64,000 nt of DNA from Tengunoibacter tsumagoiensis (GTDB taxonomy: Bacteria; Chloroflexota; Ktedonobacteria; Ktedonobacterales; Ktedonobacteraceae), in NCBI RefSeq assembly GCF_003967535.1, contig NZ_BIFR01000001.1:1735001-1799000 (forward strand), written 5' to 3'. Made by a program: the position numbers and the translations under genes. Below the pieces are notes generated by a model, which saw only the letters and a program-made list of their open reading frames with translations, ran no database searches and had not been told where the DNA came from. This document shows, piece after piece, positions 33,648-42,401 of this stretch (position 1 is the stretch's first letter; each line of letters opens with the position of its first letter).

Positions 33648-36248
33648 TTAAATCTTTTCTATGTTTTCTAACCAATTTTCCAGTTCTTTAGCTTTATTAT
33701 ATCCCATTGCCTTAAAAGTCCGATAGCTCTCTTCTCCAAATTTTTTCGCGTCTAAGATGTTTCCAAGTTTGGCAAGTGTCCTTGATAGACCGTAATATGC
33801 CAATGCCAATGATTCTTGGTCTCCAGATGGAACCTTTTCTAGCATTTCCTCAAAATTGTGCTTAGCATTATTAAGCTTCCTTTGCACTAAATTAAGTTGT
33901 CCAAATTCATATAAAGCCATGCAAATTATACGAGGCCTGCCAATTGTTTGAGCTAAAGAAAGACTCTGTTGCAAGTAATTAGCAGCTTGTTCATAGTCAT
34001 TTGATTTTTGTGAAATCATTCCTAAATTCATTAATAAAACGCTTGTCCATTCACGATGTTCTATCTGTTCTGCCAAGCGTAAACCTTCTCTAAAATACGC
34101 TTCCGCTTGCTTATAATGATTTTCTTCTGCCTCAATATCTCCTAGATTGATCAGTAGGACACAGATTTGTTCTCTTAAGCCAAGTTGGCGAGCCAATTCT
34201 AGACCTTCTTCGTAATAGGCTTTTGCTTCTATATGCCTGCCCTGGCCTCCAACGGTTGCACCTAAATTAATAAGTAGAACGCAGGTTTGTTCGCGATCGT
34301 TAATTCGTTTAGCAATTGTTAAACCTTCTCGTAAGAAATTCTCTGACTGCTCATAAATACCCTGTCCAGCTGCAACAGACCCTAATATTTTTAAGAGACT
34401 ACAGATCTGTTCTTGGTCTTGAATTTGCCGCGCCAGAGCGAGCCCTTCTTGTAGATAGGCCTCAGCTTGTGCGAAGCCCCCTTTTTTTAAATTGACCCAA
34501 CCTAGATCATTCAGGAGCGTGCAGATACGTTCCTGACTTTGAGTCTGGCGAGCGAGGACCAGGCCTTGTTGGAAGTAATTTTCGGCCTGGGCGAGGTTAC
34601 CTTGTTTTTGAGAGACCTCGCCCAGGTAAAGAAAGGTACCAGCGATGCCATTGGGCTCTTGTTGCTGGAGGGCAGCCTCATGAGCTTTCTGTAGATAGTA
34701 TTCGGCCTGTCTATAAAAACCTCTTAGTATAAGAAACGGTGCAAAGGCGCTGGTGATCTGAATTAGCTCAGTCTGTTTGTCTTGTACGAGGGCAGCTTCG
34801 AGGGCGGTTTCGATGAGATGGTTATCCTGTTCAAGGATCTCATAGTCTTTTTTGTGTGCTTCGACATGGGAGGCGACATAATCGATCAGCCTTTGCATGG
34901 GATGTGGATCGCTGAGGTGGACCCGGGCATAGTCGGCAATGACCTGGTGGAGGGTATAGCGATCTCCGCCAGTGCATTCTAACAGGCCCGCATCCGAAAG
35001 AGCATCAAGCTCATCAATGGTGCAGGCAGCTATGACCAGAGCCGCCTCTTCAGAGAAAGTTTTTGGCTTGGAGGGGAAGATCGAGAGCGCATAGAGCGTT
35101 GTCCTGGTGGCCGGAGTGAGTAGCTGATCAGTGACATTGATCACAGATTGCAGAGAGAGTGAGGTCTCGATGGGCAGGCTGGGATGGCTCTCGGCGGGAA
35201 CGTGTGGCTCTTCAATGCCTAACCGAACTTCGGCATCATTAAGCTTCTCTAAGGCGGCACTGATGCGTCTGGACTGCCCGCTATAGGCCTGTTTGCGGAG
35301 ATAGTTACCGATGAGTGTAAGAGCCAATGGGAGTCCGCCTACGGCCTGAACGAGAGTCTCGGCCTTCTGAATCTCGCGCGTCACGACCTGAGGTGCCAGC
35401 ATCTCTAACAATCTGAAACTGGCCTCTTTTGTAAGCTCTTGCAAAAGAATCGTCCCATTGATCGACATATGCGAAGCAATGTATGGAAAGCGTGTGGTGA
35501 CAAGATGAGCACAGTTCGGTCCACCAACCTTAAAGGTGAGAGCCTCTTCCAGTTGCCAGGCATCATCGATGACCAGGAGCATCTTGCGTGTCCCAATAGC
35601 ATTGCGAATGGCCTTGGCCCAGGCCTCGGTACTACTCAATTTCTCCATCTGACTGGACGAGATACCTAGCAGGTGGCCCCAACGACTCAGCAGACCGAGA
35701 ATATTGGGTTGAGGTCCCAGACCAGCCCAGAGGATACCATCTTGAAAGTGATCACGCACCTGTGGATCATGAGCCAGCGTAATGGCCAGTGTGGTCTTAC
35801 CAACACCGGGTAAGCCATTGAGGGCTGTCATTGCCACTTGCTGTGGAGCGCATAACTGCTGCTTTACCTGATACAGATCCTGCTCGCGCCCCACCAGATC
35901 GATGCCCGGTTTGAGTGGGATTGCAGGATCATACAGGGCTGATGGCTGCGTTGGAACTGATGGAACGGCTTTTTCAGTGTGATCTGGACTGGTTGTGGTA
36001 TTTGCTCTGGCTGGAGTCGTAGCGGCAGATGCAGGAACAAGATCCAGCTCAACCTCACTCTTCTCAAAGAACTTACAGAGCTGAGTGCGAAAATAAGGGC
36101 TTGGCTTGGTAATGCCACGTTCCCAACGACTCACATTCACATAATTGGTCCCAATCGCGTCAGCCAGGGCCTGTTGAGATAAATTGCGGACAATTCGCGC
36201 CTGGGCGAGGCGAAGTCGAGGTTGAGATGGTAGTTCTGTATTACGCAT
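33648..36248 (-). CDS. STAND regulator: HTH, NB-ARC ATPase and TPR array
   Basis: 866 aa. An Xre/Cro-type HTH occupies about 10-65 (SQQALADAIGTNYVNVSRWE). After a Thr/Pro linker the NB-ARC core has Walker A GLPGVGKTT (145-153), Walker B LLVIDDA (224-230) and a GLPLALTLIG motif. A winged-helix region (about 390-460, ending TLHQVIADYARVHL) precedes about eight ~40-aa TPRs of the form NLGxxxxxxGxYxQAExYxxEGLxLAxQ. STAND proteins are ATP-driven switches opened by ligand at the sensor repeats. The HTH points to transcription control, target unknown. No neighbouring operon is coupled to it. Confidence 0.92.
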   Translation of the reverse strand: MRNTELPSQPRLRLAQARIVRNLSQQALADAIGTNYVNVSRWERGITKPSPYFRTQLCKFFEKSEVELDLVPASAATTPARANTTTSPDHTEKAVPSVPTQPSALYDPAIPLKPGIDLVGREQDLYQVKQQLCAPQQVAMTALNGLPGVGKTTLAITLAHDPQVRDHFQDGILWAGLGPQPNILGLLSRWGHLLGISSSQMEKLSSTEAWAKAIRNAIGTRKMLLVIDDAWQLEEALTFKVGGPNCAHLVTTRFPYIASHMSINGTILLQELTKEASFRLLEMLAPQVVTREIQKAETLVQAVGGLPLALTLIGNYLRKQAYSGQSRRISAALEKLNDAEVRLGIEEPHVPAESHPSLPIETSLSLQSVINVTDQLLTPATRTTLYALSIFPSKPKTFSEEAALVIAACTIDELDALSDAGLLECTGGDRYTLHQVIADYARVHLSDPHPMQRLIDYVASHVEAHKKDYEILEQDNHLIETALEAALVQDKQTELIQITSAFAPFLILRGFYRQAEYYLQKAHEAALQQQEPNGIAGTFLYLGEVSQKQGNLAQAENYFQQGLVLARQTQSQERICTLLNDLGWVNLKKGGFAQAEAYLQEGLALARQIQDQEQICSLLKILGSVAAGQGIYEQSENFLREGLTIAKRINDREQTCVLLINLGATVGGQGRHIEAKAYYEEGLELARQLGLREQICVLLINLGDIEAEENHYKQAEAYFREGLRLAEQIEHREWTSVLLMNLGMISQKSNDYEQAANYLQQSLSLAQTIGRPRIICMALYEFGQLNLVQRKLNNAKHNFEEMLEKVPSGDQESLALAYYGLSRTLAKLGNILDAKKFGEESYRTFKAMGYNKAKELENWLENIEKI

Positions 36249-36514
36249 CCACAGTCACCAAACCTTCCGTGGCATAAGATGATAAAGATGATAAGTAAGA
36301 CTGATAAAGTGAATGATAACGAATGTCCTTAAAAGTATACCCCATTTACTGGCATAATTAGCATAGAAAACATGCTAGATTCTAGTAGTTAATCAAAAAT
36401 CATAGCTTTGTTATTCAGAGCATTGTAGTGAAGCTTGTCGATGGAGTGAACGAGCTTTTAGGATAATACAGTGTTGCAAGAGTCAACCAGGTTCAGAACA
36501 GAAGTAGGTGCAAA

Positions 36515-37114
36515 ATGCAATATGAAGTAAATCAGACCCGAGCCGCCGTTCTGGTGGAACCTGGCGATGAGAAAGGCGATATTGTACGCTGGCTGGCTCG
36601 ACAGAGAAAACCAGTCGTCATGATCTTGCCAGAGCAGGATACCATTCGGCGCCCAGGCGATCTTCTAGAACTTCGTCGCATCAGCGCTCAGCAACAGAAT
36701 ACGCTCAATCTGGTGATTAGCAGCAACGAGCGCCTTCGACAGTGGGCACGTCGTCAGGGCTTTAATGTCTTCTCTTCATTGGAAGCCTGCTCGCGAGCCA
36801 CTCAGCGTGACACTGAGCCTCTGGCATATACACAGCACGAGCTGATTCCATCAATGAAACTGGCTTCTGGTTCGCTTAAACATCGGGTGGAGCTCACGAA
36901 AAATACGACGGCCAGGCGAAGGAGCGGAGATCTGTCGGCGCAGTTGCGTGAGCAGAAGGAACATGAACGTAGACAAAGTCGCTTGCTCTGGTTCCTGATA
37001 GCTCTATTGGCCTTAGGGATTCTCGGTGGAATTGGGTTTGGGTATCTGATGACCGTTGCTGAAGCTGGTCATGTGACGCCCGTTGTTTTCTCTTATCTTG
37101 TCATGAATGCCTAG
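36515..37114 (+). CDS. Single-span membrane protein of unknown family
   Basis: 199 aa. Residues 1-100 form a soluble domain with alternating strands and helices (VLVEPGDEKGDIVRWLAR, then LVISSNERLRQWARRQGF). A basic Arg-rich stretch (TARRRSGDLSAQLREQKEHE) leads to one C-terminal helix (about 156-180, LLWFLIALLALGILGGIGFG). The layout suggests a cytosolic domain tethered to the membrane. Family not recognised. A 19-bp hairpin follows its stop; two small genes lie downstream on the same strand. Confidence 0.72.
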   Translation: MQYEVNQTRAAVLVEPGDEKGDIVRWLARQRKPVVMILPEQDTIRRPGDLLELRRISAQQQNTLNLVISSNERLRQWARRQGFNVFSSLEACSRATQRDTEPLAYTQHELIPSMKLASGSLKHRVELTKNTTARRRSGDLSAQLREQKEHERRQSRLLWFLIALLALGILGGIGFGYLMTVAEAGHVTPVVFSYLVMNA

Positions 37115-37120
37115 CCACAT

Positions 37121-37181
37121 CTTGTCGGTCGAGGTCTTGTGCTCCGCAGGGATCGCGGGGCGCAAGACCTCGACCGACAAG
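37121..37181. repeat. 19-bp perfect inverted repeat hairpin
   Basis: CTTGTCGGTCGAGGTCTTG (37121-37139) pairs exactly with 37163-37181, with a partly complementary GC-rich apex (CTCCGC/GCGGGG). It starts 7 bp after the 36515-37114 stop codon. There is no T-run, so it may be a Rho-independent terminator of poor form or an mRNA-stabilising 3' structure. Confidence 0.8.
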
Positions 37182-37274
37182 AAAGAGTGCCGTGCAGGAT
37201 TGCGTTAGATCAGAAAGTCATTAAGCAGGTACTGAGCAAGGAAGTTACCCTTGTTGCACAAGGAGGTTTTATTG

Positions 37275-37541
37275 ATGGCAATCTATACGATGCGCATTCC
37301 CGTGAAAAGAGTAGCACAAGCACCAGCAAAACTAATGGTCTCATTACGTTTTATCTTAACAAAAAAAGTTGCAAGCACCTCTCTGGAGACAGAGCTGACT
37401 CCAGCAGTGACTTCGAACCATCACCCTCAGGTAGCGATGAGTGGTAGCGTGGGTCGAGTCCCAGCAAAGATGCGTTTAAAATTAATCCATCCACAGACTA
37501 GCAGGAAGGGATACTACAATGCAGAAAGTTTACTTGCGTAA
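37275..37541 (+). CDS. Small basic protein of unknown function
   Basis: 88 aa from ATG 37275, set by an ideal AGGAGG (37261-37266) 8 nt upstream. The sequence (MAIYTMRIPVKRVAQAPAKL) is basic and Thr/Ser/Lys-rich, with no membrane segment or known motif. Its last 23 bases overlap the start of the next gene in another frame, which supports coupled translation. The strong ribosome site is the main evidence; without homologues it remains tentative. Confidence 0.55.
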   Translation: MAIYTMRIPVKRVAQAPAKLMVSLRFILTKKVASTSLETELTPAVTSNHHPQVAMSGSVGRVPAKMRLKLIHPQTSRKGYYNAESLLA

Positions 37542-38031
37542 CAAGCCCAAACAGGTGGCGGAATATCCGAGCCTGGCCAATGAAAAGATCCTTCATTTCT
37601 CATTGCAGGATTCCTTACCCGCAGGCCATACGCTGGTTCTGAATACCACGTTTGGGACGCTCTCCTATCTCTCCTGTGAGAATGGGATGCCGCGCCTGGT
37701 GCGTCAAGAGCAATTCACCAATACAGAGATGAGCGTCTTAATGCCACTGCTGGAGATGTTTCCTTATTACTGCCCGTATGAAGTCCTTTATGGAAGCTTC
37801 TACGGTGATGGCAAGATCAGCGAAGCCAATACGGCTCGCGGTCGTGAGCGTCTGGAGCAGGCCGAAATTGAAGGAACCTGGGATCAAGAGCTGCGGCCAA
37901 TCCGTTGTGCCCTCTCTCGTACCCGGCTCAAGATTCGCGCCTTTGGCATAGACATCTCATCGATTCTGGCCACCGGCTATATCTTGCTCGTGAGCGGACA
38001 ATCGATCCGTGAAGAGGCTATGAGCCGCTAG
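37519..38031 (+). CDS. Hypothetical protein, 170 aa
   Basis: Starts at ATG 37519 with GGAAGGGAT upstream, overlapping the previous small gene. Mixed alpha/beta composition with no signal peptide or membrane helix. Features include FSLQDSLPAGHTLVLNTTFG, a Tyr-rich middle (MFPYYCPYEVLYGSFYGDG), then an Arg/Glu helix (ARGRERLEQAEIEGTWDQEL) and a hydrophobic end (ISSILATGYILLVSG). I do not recognise the family. It is the last gene before a terminator. Confidence 0.72.
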   Translation: MQKVYLRNKPKQVAEYPSLANEKILHFSLQDSLPAGHTLVLNTTFGTLSYLSCENGMPRLVRQEQFTNTEMSVLMPLLEMFPYYCPYEVLYGSFYGDGKISEANTARGRERLEQAEIEGTWDQELRPIRCALSRTRLKIRAFGIDISSILATGYILLVSGQSIREEAMSR

Positions 38032-38110
38032 CCATCCAGTGTTCAAAAGAGTGTTGCGAACAGAAAACCTACTGCGACCCTTTTGTCCCTACCTACCCCT
38101 ACCCTCTGTT

Positions 38111-38168
38111 AACAAAACGAGGTTGGAGCGTCGTACCCACGCTTCCAACCTCGTTTTGTTTTCTTTTT
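38111..38168. terminator. Bidirectional terminator between 37519 gene and chrA
   Basis: AACAAAACGAGGTTGGAGCG (38111-38130) pairs with 38140-38160 with a single bulged base. On the plus strand it is followed by TTTCTTTTT. The stop codon of the convergent chromate transporter gene lies in the T-run. Confidence 0.9.
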
Positions 38169-39405
38169 ACACAAGAAAACTTGTACCTGCTCCAGCGATA
38201 GCAGCCACGATCACCACCACCCATGATGGGACCTTCCAGAAGACCAGAAGCCCAAAGAAAACAAGTGCCAGAGCCACATCAATGGGAGCGTGGATCGCGC
38301 TTGTCCAGATTGGCTGATAGAGAGCCGCCAATAAAATACCCACCACCGCAGCATTGATGCCACGGAGAGCAGCTTGAAAACCCTCAATCTCGCGCAAATG
38401 ATTCCAGAATGGGAGAATCCCCATAACCATCAGAAATGAAGGCAAGAAGATCGCGATAAGAGCGATCAGTGCTCCAGCCCAGCCATTGGGAGCGGGCTTG
38501 CTCACGGCCCCCAGGTATGCAGAAAACGTAAATAAGGGCCCTGGAATGGCCTGAGCTGCGGCATAGCCAGTAATAAATTGTTCATTGCTCACCCATCCTG
38601 ACGGTACCACTTCTCGTTGTAGAAGAGGCAAGACCACATGACCACCACCAAAGACCAGAGAGCCTGTGCGAAAGAACGTATCAAAAAGATCCAGAGCTTG
38701 CGAATGTGTAAAGTGCCGAAGGAGAGGAAGCCCAATTAAGAGTCCAAATAGGAGCCCTAAGCAGCAGAGAGCTAACCGACGTGAGAGCATAAGAGGAAGT
38801 CGTATTGGATTTGTTGCATGTGCTCCCTGAAAGAGCCGCCAACCGAGCAGACCGGCAACTACTATCACAACAACCTGAATCAGAGCCGATGGCCAGAGGA
38901 GAATGCATGCAGCCGAGAGAATCGCTATGGTAACTCGAGGTCGATCGGGACACAGGCTCGTTGCCATGCCCCAGACAGCCTGTGCTACCACGGCCACAGC
39001 AGCCACCAGCAGACCATGCAGCCAGCCAGATTGAGTTGCACCAGTGAGAAAAGTTGAGGCATAGGCAAAGAGAGTTAATAGCAGAGCCGACGGGAGCGTA
39101 AAGCCCAGCCATGCAGCCAGGCCTCCCCAGACTCCAGCTCGCGTCATACCCAGGGCGATCCCCATCTGACTGCTGGAAGGACCGGGCAGAAATTGGCACA
39201 GACCCAGGAGATCAGCATATGAAGCCTCATCCAACCATTTACGCCTGACGACAATTTCCTGTCGGAAGTAGCCTAAATGGGCGACAGGTCCGCCAAAGGA
39301 GGTCAGGCCTAGCCTGGTAAACGTCCCCAGGACCTCCAGAAACGAACCCTGGGGATGTTCGTTCAAGTGAAGAGAAGCTTCTAAGGTTGAGCGGCTATCA
39401 TTCAC
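38167..39405 (-). CDS. chrA: Chromate transporter (CHR family, two-domain)
   Basis: 412 aa from the GTG at 39405, chosen because GGAGGAG lies 8 nt upstream; an ATG at 39423 lacks a ribosome site and would place that Shine-Dalgarno sequence inside the gene. Two homologous CHR domains: the N-terminal one has FTRLGLTSFGGPVAHLGYFR, then LLGLCQFLPGPSSSQMGIALG; the C-terminal one has FFRTGSLVFGGGHVVLPLLQ and GYAAAQAIPGPLFTFSAYLG. About ten to twelve membrane helices. CHR proteins export chromate in several bacteria, but substrate is not proven for this branch. Gene stands alone. Confidence 0.92.
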   Translation of the reverse strand: MNDSRSTLEASLHLNEHPQGSFLEVLGTFTRLGLTSFGGPVAHLGYFRQEIVVRRKWLDEASYADLLGLCQFLPGPSSSQMGIALGMTRAGVWGGLAAWLGFTLPSALLLTLFAYASTFLTGATQSGWLHGLLVAAVAVVAQAVWGMATSLCPDRPRVTIAILSAACILLWPSALIQVVVIVVAGLLGWRLFQGAHATNPIRLPLMLSRRLALCCLGLLFGLLIGLPLLRHFTHSQALDLFDTFFRTGSLVFGGGHVVLPLLQREVVPSGWVSNEQFITGYAAAQAIPGPLFTFSAYLGAVSKPAPNGWAGALIALIAIFLPSFLMVMGILPFWNHLREIEGFQAALRGINAAVVGILLAALYQPIWTSAIHAPIDVALALVFFGLLVFWKVPSWVVVIVAAIAGAGTSFLV

Positions 39406-39730
39406 AAAAGGTATCTCCTCCATCGTTTACAAGCCTGAGCCAACAACAAATCTTATTCAGAACGTACCAGATTGACCTGGACAAGACAAGTATGCATGCT
39501 CACTTATAGGGATAAGAGGAGCCCGTTTTTGGTGCTAACCGGACTGCATTGACCTGAATAAAAGAGTTTTTAACTGCATGAGTCATCTGTATATAAGATC
39601 ATGTATAAGACAGAAGCAAACACAAAAAAGTTACAGATTGAGTCTCTTTGCTCTTTTTAGTAGTGAAGAAAGTGTTACCTTGTTTTCATTGTACAGTCTG
39701 GTTTTGTGGTGTTGGGAAAGGAGTTCGCTT
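39406..39730. other. Divergent intergenic region between chrA and the CmpX-like gene
   Basis: About 325 bp. It should carry two divergent promoters, but I see no clear -35/-10 pair. A longer reading of the plus-strand gene (from 39578) covers part of it; that extension lacks a ribosome site and is rejected in favour of ATG 39731. Confidence 0.4.
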
Positions 39731-40555
39731 ATGAGTACCGTTACTGATTGGGGGAGCGCCATTGTCTCCTCTTTTGCAGCGGCCCTGGCCCTGCTGTTTG
39801 CATTTGTGCCGAAATTATTAGGCTTCCTCGTCATCTTACTCATTGGCTGGCTTGTCGCGAGTGCTCTAGCGAAAGCCGTTACATTCTTACTGCGTAAAGT
39901 TGGTTTTGATCGGATCTCTAGCAGAATAGGATTGACGCGTTTTGAGCAACAGATGGGATTGCGGATGGATGCACCGGATCTGTTAGGCAAGATCGTCTAC
40001 TGGTTTGTCTTCCTGGTTTTTCTTGTGCCAGCAGTTGATGCATTGGGCCTGACCAGCGTCAGCTCGCTTTTGGACAAGGTGATTAGCTATATTCCTAACC
40101 TGTTTATAGCCATCATCATCCTCTTTGTGGGAGGGCTACTGGCTAAACTGGCAGCAGACATTGTAAGAGGAGCAGCAGCGAGTGGTCGATTTGGAAACCC
40201 CAACCTTTTTGCCAACATTACACGCTACGTCATCCTTGGTTTTATCGCCCTCCTGGCCCTCTACCAGCTACAGATTGCTCCAGCAATGATCCAGACACTC
40301 TTCACAGCCATTTTAGGTGGGGCTGCATTGGCCTTTGGACTGGCCTTTGGCCTGGGAGGACGCGATTCAGCTAAACGCTATCTGGACCGTTCAGAGGCAG
40401 CGTTGAGTGGTGGTAGCTCTGAGAGCTATACTACACCGCTTCAGACAAATCAAGAGAGCGGCTATCCCCGTTCAGGCCATATGACGAACCAGTATCAGAT
40501 GCAGCAGACACCGCCCCCATTCTCCAACGACATGCAGCAGGATCGGCCATCATGA
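39731..40555 (+). CDS. CmpX-like small-conductance channel protein (MscS-type TM helices)
   Basis: 274 aa from ATG 39731, set by AAAGGAG (39717-39723) 7 nt upstream. Five membrane helices: LLGFLVILLIGWLVASALAK, the KIVYWFVFLVFLVPAVDALG segment, YIPNLFIAIIILFVGGLLAK, YVILGFIALLALYQL and the glycine-rich ALAFGLAFGLGGRDSAKRYL. The doubled helix/amphipathic pattern (LLRKVGFDRISSRIGL) is the conserved TM-helix repeat of CmpX and related mechanosensitive-channel relatives. The cytosolic MscS beta domain is absent and a disordered Ser/Gln/Pro tail ends the protein. Its stop codon overlaps the first REP-like dyad. Confidence 0.85.
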   Translation: MSTVTDWGSAIVSSFAAALALLFAFVPKLLGFLVILLIGWLVASALAKAVTFLLRKVGFDRISSRIGLTRFEQQMGLRMDAPDLLGKIVYWFVFLVFLVPAVDALGLTSVSSLLDKVISYIPNLFIAIIILFVGGLLAKLAADIVRGAAASGRFGNPNLFANITRYVILGFIALLALYQLQIAPAMIQTLFTAILGGAALAFGLAFGLGGRDSAKRYLDRSEAALSGGSSESYTTPLQTNQESGYPRSGHMTNQYQMQQTPPPFSNDMQQDRPS

Positions 40556-40985
40556 AGACGTGTGCATCAAGAAGGGAGCAAGCCGTAGAAGGGTAGAATA
40601 AGGTGGAGTGGGTCACGGCGGCCATCATTCATGATGGGCGCGTCAAGAAGGGAGCAAGCCGTAGAGGTGAGAAGGGTGGAACAGGGTGTAGTGGGTCACG
40701 ATAGCCATCATGAATGATGGGCCCTACATTATTTATGCGATAAATCGCGTATAAGATGCAATTTATTGCCTGAGAGAGGAGGGCCCATCATTCATGATGG
40801 CCGAAAAAAGTCGCCACTTATGCTCTGTGACCTCCTACATCCTCAGGTGATAAATCGCGTATAAGATGCAATTTATTGCCTGAGAGAGGAGGGCCCATCA
40901 TTTATGATGGCCGAAAAAAGTTGCCACTTATGCTCTGTCACTTCCGAAGGAGAGAGGGCCAACAACGCGCCCTGGTAAAAATGCA
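40551..40985. repeat. REP-like repeat cluster with a 110-bp tandem duplication
   Basis: Contains several CCATCAT/ATGATGG dyads (near 40551, 40621, 40708, 40785 and 40895), repeats of AAGAAGGGAGCAAGCCGTAG, and a duplicated segment starting TAAATCGCGTATAAGATGC at 40741 and 40851 (period 110 bp). The two copies differ at only a few positions (for example TTCATGATGG versus TTTATGATGG and GTCGCC versus GTTGCC). The same dyads occur at 1.0, 12.8 and 31.8 kb. Confidence 0.82.
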
Positions 40986-41056
40986 AATGACGTCATGATG
41001 GATGGTGTAGTTATCGGATCGGACAAGCGTTTGCCGTTCCTTTGTTCCAGCGCCCA

Positions 41057-42382
41057 TCAGGAAGTAAGGATCGTCGTCAGATCGCTGGCCAGTTCTTTCA
41101 ATACCTGAGGGACTGGTTTGCGATCTGTTGTAAGGGCTTGACGTATGTGGATACGAAGAGCAGTAGATAGCGCATCATACTTAGGTGTCCTGGGGCGTGG
41201 CAATGCCGTTTTGAGAATAGGAGTTAACTCTTTAAAATAAGGATATTTTGTCAACAGTTCTTTATCCCGATAGACATCCTGATGCGTCACAATCCAGCCT
41301 GCCTGGAGAGCGGCCAGCTTTTGCACTGGTTCACTAATCATATAGTGGATAAACTGCCAGGCTGCCTCCTGCTGTGCTCTGCTAATTGCGGCATTGATTG
41401 CAAGCTGCCAGCCGCCGATACAGGAATGACCAGTGCGATTGGAGCCACCATAGAGCATGGGATGAATCGCAAATTTGTGGGCATAGTCAGTTTTTTGTGT
41501 ACTGGGATAGGCGTAGGGCCAGTTGCGCATAAAGATTGCCTCTCCCATCTCCCAGGTTTTGCGTGCTACCTCTTCTGTATAGGTGGAGATATCGGATGGA
41601 GAGATCGTCCCAATCCAGCTTACCATGAGATTTAAGGCTGCCTCAGCTTCAGGGCTATTGACTGTAACAATCTGATCATGCTCGGGATCTAAGACCGACC
41701 CACCGAAGCCATGGAGAACCTCATCGAAATTACAGACCAGACCCTCGTACTGAGCAGCCTCCCAGACGTAGCCTTTATGCTGAGCATCCATATGTTCTCT
41801 GGCCTGAGCAGTAAGCTCTTCCCAGGAATTAGGAGGCGTGTTGATAATATCAGTACGATAGTAGATAAGCCCAACGTCCATTCTAAAGGGTACCGCCCAG
41901 AGCTTTTCCTGATACATACAGGCCTCTAATGGCGATGAAAGATACTTTTGACGCTCGGAAAGAGGCCATTGTGCTTCGGTAATTGGCACCAACCACTTCT
42001 GTTGAGCAAATTCCGGCGGCGTTGTCACATCAATTGAGAAGATATCCACCGCAGTGCTATGTGAGCGCAGCATATTACGCTCAATTGCTGTTTGGTCGCT
42101 GGAGCCACCAGGTCCGAGTTGAAAGATCACATGGATGGCCGTTTGAGAGTCATTAAAGTCGTCTACAATTCGCTGATACACCCCGGAGATATCATATTCG
42201 CTCTGCCAGACGAGATATATAGGGGCGGTAGGGCTATCTCCACAACTGGCTAGCAACGATGTAGCAGTCGTCGTTGAGAGACCAAGCAGAGCTGTGCGGA
42301 CGAGAAAAGAACGGCGTGAGAGCCGCCCTTTTCTCACTAATGTTACCAACTCAGTGAGTGCATCTCGTTTAGCAATCTCCAT
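41057..42382 (-). CDS. ABC-type extracellular solute-binding lipoprotein (family 1), Tat signal
   Basis: 441 aa from ATG 42382, 19 bp after the WD40 gene stop. The N-terminus has a twin-arginine motif (RRSFLVRTALLG) and a lipobox LLASC, so it should be exported folded and lipid-anchored. The mature part reads as a family 1 (sugar-type) binding protein: VYQRIVDDFNDSQTAIHV, LWAVPFRMDVGLIYYRTDII, a SCIGGWQLAINAAISRAQQE motif near the C-terminus and EPVQKLAALQAGWIVTH. No permease or ATPase genes adjoin it. Being last in a sigma/anti-sigma operon, it may serve as a ligand sensor or depend on a distant transporter. Confidence 0.88.
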   Translation of the reverse strand: MEIAKRDALTELVTLVRKGRLSRRSFLVRTALLGLSTTTATSLLASCGDSPTAPIYLVWQSEYDISGVYQRIVDDFNDSQTAIHVIFQLGPGGSSDQTAIERNMLRSHSTAVDIFSIDVTTPPEFAQQKWLVPITEAQWPLSERQKYLSSPLEACMYQEKLWAVPFRMDVGLIYYRTDIINTPPNSWEELTAQAREHMDAQHKGYVWEAAQYEGLVCNFDEVLHGFGGSVLDPEHDQIVTVNSPEAEAALNLMVSWIGTISPSDISTYTEEVARKTWEMGEAIFMRNWPYAYPSTQKTDYAHKFAIHPMLYGGSNRTGHSCIGGWQLAINAAISRAQQEAAWQFIHYMISEPVQKLAALQAGWIVTHQDVYRDKELLTKYPYFKELTPILKTALPRPRTPKYDALSTALRIHIRQALTTDRKPVPQVLKELASDLTTILTS

Positions 42383-42401
42383 CCTCTTAAACTCCTGGTA
42401 C

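Noticed and set aside
37139-37447. 102-codon ORF starting in the 19-bp hairpin
   Set aside because: It starts inside the hairpin and overlaps, in another frame, the 37275 gene that has an ideal ribosome site.
39506-39519. 14-base match ATAGGGATAAGAGG shared with 56532
   Set aside because: A 14-base match between two places in 64 kb is expected by chance several times.
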